Shown: piece after piece, positions 32,738-38,790 of the stretch | How the letters are laid out: each line of letters opens with the position of its first letter | Position numbering within the stretch: the first letter of the stretch is position 1 | Assembly: GCA_947175175.1 (NCBI GenBank) | Contig: CAMWLV010000018.1 | Coordinates: 1 to 38,790, forward strand | Direction of reading: 5' to 3' | Length of the DNA: 38,790 nt | Source of the DNA: an uncultured Lachnospiraceae bacterium | Lineage (GTDB): Bacteria > Bacillota > Clostridia > Lachnospirales > Lachnospiraceae | Notes under the pieces: generated by a model | The model's database searches: none | What the model was told of the DNA's origin: nothing | What the model saw: the letters and a program-made list of their open reading frames with translations, nothing else | Made by a program: the position numbers and the translations under genes

Positions 32738-33541
32738 ATGGAAAAAATTCGTTTTCAGAGGTCGCAGCTGTGCATACCGTATGGTCTGTTTCTGGTATGC
32801 TTTGTGCTGGCGCCTTTGATTGTTATTATATATTATGCATTTACAAACGGGGAAGGACAGTTTACCCTTGAAAACCTGATTGGATTTTTTTCCAGTCCCA
32901 ATACGATTGGAACGCTTGCCTACAGTTTCGGCATTGCGGTCGCCACTACATGTACCTGCCTGATGCTGGCGTATCCGATTGCATATATACTGGCGCGGAG
33001 CAATATGAAACATAAGTCGGTGATACTTATGGTTTTTGTCATGCCTATGTGGATTAATTTTACACTCCGGATTACGGCGCTTAAGGAAATTCTTACCATG
33101 GTAGAGGGAAATCTTGCCTATCACCCGTTTTTGAACACACTGATTGGTATGACATATGACTTTCTGCCATTTATGATTCTTCCGATCTATACGACTTTGT
33201 TAAAGCTTGACGGGAGCCTTCTGGAGGCGGCGGCAGACCTTGGAGCCGACACGGTTCAGACATTCCTGAAAGTGACACTTCCGCTGTCTGTTCCGGGGAT
33301 CATCAGCGGTATCGTGATGGTGTTTCTTCCGTCCATGACGAACTATGTTGTGCTCGATATGCTCTACAACAGCACTTATATTATGGGAAGTCTGATTGGA
33401 GCGTATTTCAGCGCCTATGACTGGCATAATGGTTCAATGATCGCGCTGATTTTGCTGGTGATCATTCTGGTATTTACATTGCTGACGAACCGCTATGCAG
33501 ATCAGGATGCAGGCAGCAGCAGGGGAGGTGTACTTGGGTGA
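32738..33541 (+). CDS. potB: Polyamine ABC transporter permease PotB
   Basis: The 267-residue permease has about six transmembrane helices, the first at about residues 13-34. The EAA loop that docks onto PotA reads LEAAADLGADTVQTFLKVTLPLSVPG near residue 165. The ATG at 32738 follows AAGGAGG by 5 nt; the open frame continues upstream into potA, but those nine residues are not needed. Its stop overlaps the potC start by one base. Confidence 0.93.
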   Translation: MEKIRFQRSQLCIPYGLFLVCFVLAPLIVIIYYAFTNGEGQFTLENLIGFFSSPNTIGTLAYSFGIAVATTCTCLMLAYPIAYILARSNMKHKSVILMVFVMPMWINFTLRITALKEILTMVEGNLAYHPFLNTLIGMTYDFLPFMILPIYTTLLKLDGSLLEAAADLGADTVQTFLKVTLPLSVPGIISGIVMVFLPSMTNYVVLDMLYNSTYIMGSLIGAYFSAYDWHNGSMIALILLVIILVFTLLTNRYADQDAGSSRGGVLG

Positions 33542-34365
33542 TGAAAAAGGCTTTTAGCAGGGCATTTCTGGTGTTGATGGTGATACTGTTGTATCTGCCC
33601 ATCTTTGTGCTGGCTGTGTACAGCTTTACGGATTCTGCGAATATCGGAGCCATACATGGCTTTTCGCTGAAAAATTACGAGACTCTGTTTACGAAACCTG
33701 ATCTGAGAGCCATGATTCTGGGAACACTGGTTCTTGCGATTGGTTCTGCCTTTGTCTCAACGATACTTGGCACCTTTGGCGCTGTGGGCGTCTTTTATTC
33801 AGGAAGATTTGGGAATGCGGTAGTGGGGGCGCTGAATCAGGTGCCCGTTGTAAATGCCGAGGTTGTGACGGCATTTTCACTGTGTATACTGCTGATCGGA
33901 GTATGCGGCGTGGACAAGGGGAGTTTTATCTCGCTGCTGATTGGTCATGTGGTGTTGGAGGCTCCTTTTGTATATTTGTCTGTTGTGCCGAAGTTAAAGC
34001 AGATGGATAACAGTCTGTATGAGGCGGCGCTTGACCTGGGGGCATCTCCAGCGATGGCACTGAGGCGCGTGGTGTTTCCGCAGATCTTTCCGGGTGTTGT
34101 CTCGGGATTTGCCTTGGCGGTAACGCTGTCACTTGACGATTATTTCATCACAAGTTATACAAAGCCCGCGACATTTGACACGATCAGTACTTATGTGGTA
34201 AATGCGACAAGAGGTTCGCAGACGGATATTAAGACGGCGCTGTGGGCACTTTCTACGATCATATTCGTGGTGGTTGTGCTGATGGTAACGGTTATGAATA
34301 TGAGTGGAAATAAAAATGACAAAAACGAAAAAAGGGCAGGTGCGGAAAATGGCAAAAATAGGTAA
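33541..34365 (+). CDS. potC: Polyamine ABC transporter permease PotC
   Basis: The 274-residue permease has about six transmembrane helices starting with FLVLMVILLYLPIFVLAVYS. The EAA loop is YEAALDLGASPAMALRRVVFPQIFPG. PotB and PotC form the membrane channel. The ATG overlaps the potB stop as TGATG; a GTG one codon earlier is also possible. The end of the gene overlaps potD by 17 nt. Confidence 0.93.
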   Translation: MKKAFSRAFLVLMVILLYLPIFVLAVYSFTDSANIGAIHGFSLKNYETLFTKPDLRAMILGTLVLAIGSAFVSTILGTFGAVGVFYSGRFGNAVVGALNQVPVVNAEVVTAFSLCILLIGVCGVDKGSFISLLIGHVVLEAPFVYLSVVPKLKQMDNSLYEAALDLGASPAMALRRVVFPQIFPGVVSGFALAVTLSLDDYFITSYTKPATFDTISTYVVNATRGSQTDIKTALWALSTIIFVVVVLMVTVMNMSGNKNDKNEKRAGAENGKNR

Positions 34366-35836
34366 CAGTAGAGCGCTTGCTGTGCTTAGTGCGTTTGCAG
34401 TGTGCAGCTTTTTGAGTGGAACAGTATATGCGCGTGAGGAACCCATTATATTGCGTGTGTGCAGCTGGGAGGAATATATCGACCTCGGAGAATGGGACGA
34501 GGAGGAAGCAATCGCACTTGACAATGGCACTGTGATTTTTGGGGAGAGACCGCTCTATGAGGAGTTTGAGGACTGGTACAGAGAGACTTATGGCAGGGAG
34601 GTGCGCGTAGAGTACTCCTGTTTTGGCACAAACGAGGATCTCTATAATCAGTTAAATATGGGCGATACGTATGATCTGGTGTGCCCATCGGAGTATATGA
34701 TTATGAAACTGATGGCAGAGGACAGGCTTCTGCCGTACTCGGACAGTTTTTATGATACAGACAATGCCAACAATTTTTATATCAACAATGTATCACCTTT
34801 TATCCAGGAGACATTGGAATCCAATGAGATTGGCGGCGAGAGCTGGAGCAAGTATGCTGCCGGATATATGTGGGGGATCACAGGTGTTTTGTATAATCCG
34901 GAGCTTGTGACGGAAGAGGAGGCATCAACATGGGAAATCTTTGGCAATCCGAAGTTTCACAGGCAGATTACATTAAAGGATAATGTGCGGGACTCTTACT
35001 TTGCAGCACTTGGGATTTTGAAAGCTGATGAACTGACAGACGAGAATTTCATCCACTCAGTGGATTACCATGACAAGCTGGCTGATGTGATGAATGACGT
35101 GAGCCCGGAGACGATCGAACAGGCGCAGGAACTATTGGATGAATTGATGGGCAATGTGTATTCCCTCGAGACAGACAGCGGAAAGGCGGATATGATAACC
35201 GGTAAGATTGTGGCAAATTACCAGTGGTCGGGCGACGCGGTCTATGCCATGGACCAGGCGGATGAAGATGACTTTGAGCTTCGGTTTGCAGTGCCCAAGG
35301 AGAGCACGAATCTCTGGTTCGATGGCTGGGTAATGTTGAAGAGCGGTATTGATGACAATGCAGACAGACAGCATGCAGCGGAGGCTTTTGTTAATTTTGT
35401 GTCAAGAACGGACAATGCTGTCAGAAATATGTATTATATCGGATATACTTCATCGATTGCAGGAAATAAAGAGGATGATACCATCTATGAATATATGAAT
35501 TGGTGTTATGGTGCTGATGAGGAGGAAGAGGATATCATGGAATACCCTGTGGGGTATTTCTTCAGCGGAGATAACAGCGATGAGAATTATATTCTGCAGT
35601 CGACGGGCAGTCAGATGGGCAGGCAGCTCTACAGCCAGTATCCGCCGCAGGACGTCATGGAGAGGACTGCGATCATGCGGTATTTTGATGAGGATGCCAA
35701 CAAGGCGATCAACCAGATGTGGATCAATGTCAGATGCTTTGATATTGCCGATGTACCGACAGTTGTCTGGATGGCGCTGCTTGCAGGATTGCTTGTGCTG
35801 GTCTGGATGGGGTATAGAAGGAGTAAAAGGAGATAG
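34349..35836 (+). CDS. potD: Polyamine-binding protein PotD, C-terminally membrane anchored
   Basis: The 495-residue protein has an N-terminal signal peptide (ALAVLSAFAVCSFLSGTVYA) and the bacterial solute-binding fold (ILRVCSWEEYID, TYDLVCPSEYMI, YMWGITGVLYNPE, NYQWSGDAVYAM, NLWFDGWVML). No lipobox cysteine follows the signal sequence. Instead, the C-terminus has a hydrophobic helix and a positive tail (VVWMALLAGLLVLVWMGYRRSKRR). It is longer than E. coli PotD (348) because of inserts near residues 45-65 and in an acidic segment (ADEEEEDIMEYP) before the final domain. Starts at 34316 and 34304 are in frame; 34349 has the better site (AGGTG). Binding of polyamine is inferred from family and operon. 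Confidence 0.9.
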   Translation: MAKIGNSRALAVLSAFAVCSFLSGTVYAREEPIILRVCSWEEYIDLGEWDEEEAIALDNGTVIFGERPLYEEFEDWYRETYGREVRVEYSCFGTNEDLYNQLNMGDTYDLVCPSEYMIMKLMAEDRLLPYSDSFYDTDNANNFYINNVSPFIQETLESNEIGGESWSKYAAGYMWGITGVLYNPELVTEEEASTWEIFGNPKFHRQITLKDNVRDSYFAALGILKADELTDENFIHSVDYHDKLADVMNDVSPETIEQAQELLDELMGNVYSLETDSGKADMITGKIVANYQWSGDAVYAMDQADEDDFELRFAVPKESTNLWFDGWVMLKSGIDDNADRQHAAEAFVNFVSRTDNAVRNMYYIGYTSSIAGNKEDDTIYEYMNWCYGADEEEEDIMEYPVGYFFSGDNSDENYILQSTGSQMGRQLYSQYPPQDVMERTAIMRYFDEDANKAINQMWINVRCFDIADVPTVVWMALLAGLLVLVWMGYRRSKRR

Positions 35837-35842
35837 ATAGTT

Positions 35843-37660
35843 ATGTCAAATTTTGATCAGAGTAAAATCAGGAATTTCTGCATTGTGGCTCATATCGATC
35901 ACGGGAAGTCCACACTTGCGGACAGAATCATAGAAAAGACGGGACTTTTGACGAGCCGTGAGATGCAGGATCAGATCCTTGACAACATGGAGCTGGAGCG
36001 GGAGAGGGGTATCACGATCAAGGCGCAGACTGTCCGCACTGTTTATAAGTCGCAGGACGGAAATGAATACATTTTTAACCTGATTGACACGCCGGGACAC
36101 GTTGACTTTAATTATGAAGTGAGCCGTGCGCTGGCTGCCTGTGACGGGGCTATCCTGGTCGTGGATGCAGCGCAGGGGATTGAGGCGCAGACACTTGCAA
36201 ATGTGTATCTGGCACTGGACCATGACCTTGATGTTTTTCCTGTGATCAACAAGATCGACCTTCCAAGTGCACGTCCGGACTGGGTGAAAAATGAGATTGA
36301 GGATGTCATTGGCATTGAAGCACAGGACGCGCCGCTGATATCAGCAAAAAACGGCGTCGGCATTGAAGAGGTTTTAGAGGCGGTTATTCAAAAGATACCA
36401 GCACCCAGGGGCAGCGCGGACAATCCGCTGCAGGCACTGATTTTTGATTCGGTTTATGATTCTTATAAGGGCGTCATTGTATTTTGCCGCATCATGGAAG
36501 GGAGCGTTTCCAAGGGAACGAAGATTAAGATGATGGCGACGGGGGCGTCATTTGATGTGGTGGAGGTTGGATATTTCGGGGCAGGGCAGTTTATTCCCTG
36601 TGAGGAATTGTCGGCTGGAATGGTTGGCTATCTGACCGCGTCCATCAAAAATGTAAAGGATACAGCAGTCGGAGATACTGTCACAAATGCGGAGAATCCT
36701 TGTGCGGAGCCGCTTCCGGGATATAAAAAGGTACAGTCTATGGTGTACTGTGGGCTTTACCCTGCTGATGGTGCAAAATATCCAGATCTGAGAGATGCGC
36801 TGGAAAAACTACAGCTAAATGATGCATCGCTTTTCTATGAGCCTGAGACTTCAGTGGCGTTGGGATTTGGCTTTCGATGTGGATTTTTGGGACTGCTGCA
36901 TCTTGAGATCATTCAGGAACGACTGGAGCGCGAGTACAATCTTGACCTCGTGACGACAGCGCCAGGCGTTGTCTACAAGGTTCACAAGACAAATGGCGAT
37001 ATCATCGAACTGACAAATCCCTCCAATCTGCCAGACCCATCAGAGATTGACTATATGGAGGAGCCGATCGTCAGCGCTGAAATCATGGTGACAACAGAGT
37101 TTATCGGTTCTATTATGGAGCTTTGTCAGGAGAGGCGCGGGCGTTACCTTGGCATGGACTATGTGGAGGAGACGCGGGCACTGTTAAAATACGAGCTTCC
37201 ATTGAATGAGATCATCTATGATTTCTTTGATGCGCTTAAGTCGCGCTCAAGAGGATATGCTTCATTTGACTATGACATTAAGGGCTATGAACAGTCTGAG
37301 CTGGTTAAGCTTGATATTCTGATCAACAGGGAGGAAGTAGATGCGTTGTCTTTCATTGTACACAAAGAATCCGCTTATAACAGAGGCAGACGTATGTGTG
37401 AGAAATTGAAAGACGAGATACCAAGGCATCTGTTTGAGATTCCGATACAGGCTGCTGTGGGTGGCAAGATCATCGCAAGGGAGACCGTGAAGGCAATGCG
37501 CAAAGATGTTCTCGCCAAGTGCTATGGCGGAGATATCACACGAAAGAAGAAACTTCTTGAAAAACAGAAGGAAGGCAAGAAGCGCATGCGGCAGGTGGGC
37601 AGCGTGGAAATACCCCAGAAGGCGTTTATGTCCGTGCTGAAACTTGACGATTCGAAATAG
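35843..37660 (+). CDS. lepA: Elongation factor 4 (LepA)
   Basis: LepA is a ribosome-bound translational GTPase. G1 is AHIDHGKST (16-24), G3 is DTPGHVDF (82-89) and G4 is NKID. The LepA-specific C-terminal domain is present ([35 protein letters not shown]). The length of 605 residues is normal. AAAGGAG precedes the ATG, 6 nt after potD. No terminator is visible downstream. Confidence 0.97.
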   Translation: MSNFDQSKIRNFCIVAHIDHGKSTLADRIIEKTGLLTSREMQDQILDNMELERERGITIKAQTVRTVYKSQDGNEYIFNLIDTPGHVDFNYEVSRALAACDGAILVVDAAQGIEAQTLANVYLALDHDLDVFPVINKIDLPSARPDWVKNEIEDVIGIEAQDAPLISAKNGVGIEEVLEAVIQKIPAPRGSADNPLQALIFDSVYDSYKGVIVFCRIMEGSVSKGTKIKMMATGASFDVVEVGYFGAGQFIPCEELSAGMVGYLTASIKNVKDTAVGDTVTNAENPCAEPLPGYKKVQSMVYCGLYPADGAKYPDLRDALEKLQLNDASLFYEPETSVALGFGFRCGFLGLLHLEIIQERLEREYNLDLVTTAPGVVYKVHKTNGDIIELTNPSNLPDPSEIDYMEEPIVSAEIMVTTEFIGSIMELCQERRGRYLGMDYVEETRALLKYELPLNEIIYDFFDALKSRSRGYASFDYDIKGYEQSELVKLDILINREEVDALSFIVHKESAYNRGRRMCEKLKDEIPRHLFEIPIQAAVGGKIIARETVKAMRKDVLAKCYGGDITRKKKLLEKQKEGKKRMRQVGSVEIPQKAFMSVLKLDDSK

Positions 37661-37692
37661 AATATTATATAGATGATTACAGGGAATCTGAG

Positions 37693-37818
37693 ATGGGCAT
37701 ATGGGATTTGGTGTTCATAAATTATAAGGATGATTATGGCGGAGAACTTGCCAGGCGATATGACTACACTTTGTCAAGCGGGCATTTCATTCTCTATTAT
37801 AATAGATTTGCAAATTAA
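37693..37818 (+). pseudogene. Possible decayed gene fragment (41 codons) after lepA
   Basis: ATG at 37693 opens a 41-residue frame with a protein-like mix of residues (IWDLVFINYKDDYGGELARR). The same frame continues open upstream to the lepA stop region without a start. There is no good ribosome binding site. It may be a remnant of a longer gene, or chance. The rest of 37661-37862 shows nothing else. Confidence 0.25.
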
Positions 37819-37862
37819 ATGCTGTACCTTGACAATTGCATACTTTGCGTTAGGAAAAAATA

Positions 37863-37891
37863 TTGTAATGTGCTATTAGAACGGCTATAAT
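37863..37891 (+). promoter_or_regulatory. Promoter of the AAA-ATPase-like gene
   Basis: TTGTAA (37863-37868) and a consensus TATAAT (37886-37891) are separated by exactly 17 bp. The transcript would have a leader of about 43 nt, ending in AAGGAGG before the ATG. Confidence 0.75.
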
Positions 37892-37940
37892 GAGATTAAG
37901 CGAGTTATACTGGTTTCATAAATGGCAAGGAGGAACAGAA

Positions 37941-38790
37941 ATGTTAGGCAGACCTGCTCTCGGATATCAGAACTATGAGGAAGTAATCACAGAAAATATT
38001 TTCTATATTGATAAGACACATTTTATCAGGGAATGGTGGGAATATGGCGACAAGGTTACCCTGATCACAAGGCCACGCAGATTTGGCAAGACGCTGAATA
38101 TGAGCACCGTTGAATGTTTTTTTTCCAATAAATATGCAGGACGCGGTGATCTGTTTGAGGGAAAATCCATCTGGAGTGAAAAATCTCCTGACGGAGATTA
38201 CAAATACAGGCAGCTGCAGGGGACATTTCCTGTGATCTTTTTGAGTTTTGCGTCAGTTAAGACTGGCGATGTTGCCGGGATTAAGACTGCAGTGAAAAAA
38301 ATCATTTCCAATGTCTACAGGGAATATAGAGATATGATGACATCGGAAGAATTTAATGACATGGATAGGGCATATTTTGATAAAATGATCTATGACATGA
38401 GTGATGATATGGCATATACATCAATAAACAGTCTTTGCATTTATCTTGAAAATCATTATTGCAAAAAGGTAATTGTACTGCTAGATGAATATGACACGCC
38501 GATGCAGGAGGCATGGCTTGCAGGGAACTGGGATCAGGCAGTGGAATTTTTCAGGAGCTTTTTTAATGCTACATTCAAGACAAATGACCATATTTATCGA
38601 GGAATCATCACAGGGATTACAAGAATCTCGAAAGAGAGCATTTTCTCTGATCTGAATAATCTCGAGGTAGTGACGACTACATCTGATAAATATGCTATAT
38701 CCTTTGGGTTTACAGAAGAAGAAGTATTTAATGCAATGGAGGAATGTGGGCTTTCGGAGGAAAAGGAGCAGGTGAAGCACTGGTATGACG
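37941..38790 (+). CDS. AAA-ATPase-like protein (PF09820 type), 3' end outside window
   Basis: The frame is open from ATG 37941 to the end of the window (283 codons, incomplete). It matches the family with an AAA-ATPase-like domain followed by a PD-(D/E)XK nuclease-like domain (DUF1703); the second part would lie beyond the window. Walker A is RPRRFGKT (44-51), Walker B is VIVLLDEYD (D182, E183), and GITRISKESIFSDLNNL is a conserved downstream motif. Such genes occur in many paralogous copies in gut Bacteroidetes and Lachnospiraceae; their role is not established. AAGGAGG precedes the ATG, and it has its own promoter. Confidence 0.9.
   Translation, partial: MLGRPALGYQNYEEVITENIFYIDKTHFIREWWEYGDKVTLITRPRRFGKTLNMSTVECFFSNKYAGRGDLFEGKSIWSEKSPDGDYKYRQLQGTFPVIFLSFASVKTGDVAGIKTAVKKIISNVYREYRDMMTSEEFNDMDRAYFDKMIYDMSDDMAYTSINSLCIYLENHYCKKVIVLLDEYDTPMQEAWLAGNWDQAVEFFRSFFNATFKTNDHIYRGIITGITRISKESIFSDLNNLEVVTTTSDKYAISFGFTEEEVFNAMEECGLSEEKEQVKHWYD

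Noticed and set aside
37839-37845. TTGACA upstream of the AAA-ATPase-like gene
   Set aside because: No -10 box lies 16-18 bp downstream; the TTGTAA/TATAAT pair nearby is much better.

Overview
The window looks like chromosomal DNA from an endospore-forming, low-to-medium GC Clostridia, most likely a member of the Lachnospiraceae. The reasons are a complete spoIIIAA-AH operon, spoIVB, the clostridial order yqhY-nusB-xseA-xseB-ispA-dxs-tlyA-nadK-argR-recN, strong AGGAGG ribosome binding sites, and protein sequences that resemble gut Firmicutes. No tRNA, rRNA, CRISPR array, intact IS element or prophage gene was seen.

Layout. (1) 1-3270: a small palindromic repeat with terminal inverted repeats, a TrmB-type regulator translationally coupled to a diaminopimelate decarboxylase, a bidirectional terminator, and a convergent LacI-type regulator whose promoter overlaps a perfect CG-centred palindrome. 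(2) 3428-8598: a sigma-E-like promoter and the eight-gene spoIIIA operon, the mother-cell half of the feeding-tube channel to the forespore. (3) 8604-12785: deoB, prfC and a transglutaminase-fold lipoprotein, lying between spoIIIA and yqhY. (4) 12870-22001: a tightly packed housekeeping operon (transcription antitermination, exonuclease VII, isoprenoid precursors, rRNA methylation, NADP synthesis, arginine repressor, RecN). (5) 22033-28665: an accessory block between recN and spoIVB. It holds a soluble chemoreceptor-like protein, an unknown secreted protein on the other strand, a second copy of the palindromic repeat, and an RND-type efflux pair (adaptor and pump). (6) 28759-31098: spoIVB, then a convergent coiled-coil protein with a sigma-28-like promoter. 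(7) 31294-35836: a potABCD polyamine ABC transporter. (8) 35843-38790: lepA, a probable decayed spacer, and the first 850 nt of an AAA-ATPase-like gene that runs off the window.

The genes form a few functional groups. spoIIIAA-AH and spoIVB act at engulfment and in sigma-G/sigma-K control. The yqhY-recN operon is basic metabolism and DNA maintenance. potABCD forms one membrane transporter. spo0A, which follows spoIVB in Bacillus, is not in this window.

The least explained structure is non-coding. Three unrelated genes (11550, 22163, 23970) share a near-identical leader that ends in a GC hairpin placed directly on the ribosome binding site. Two of them also share an upstream hairpin with the same stem and a common GGTCA in its loop, plus a promoter at the equivalent position. 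Separately, two diverged copies of a roughly 155-bp repeat keep the same nested hairpins through compensatory base changes.
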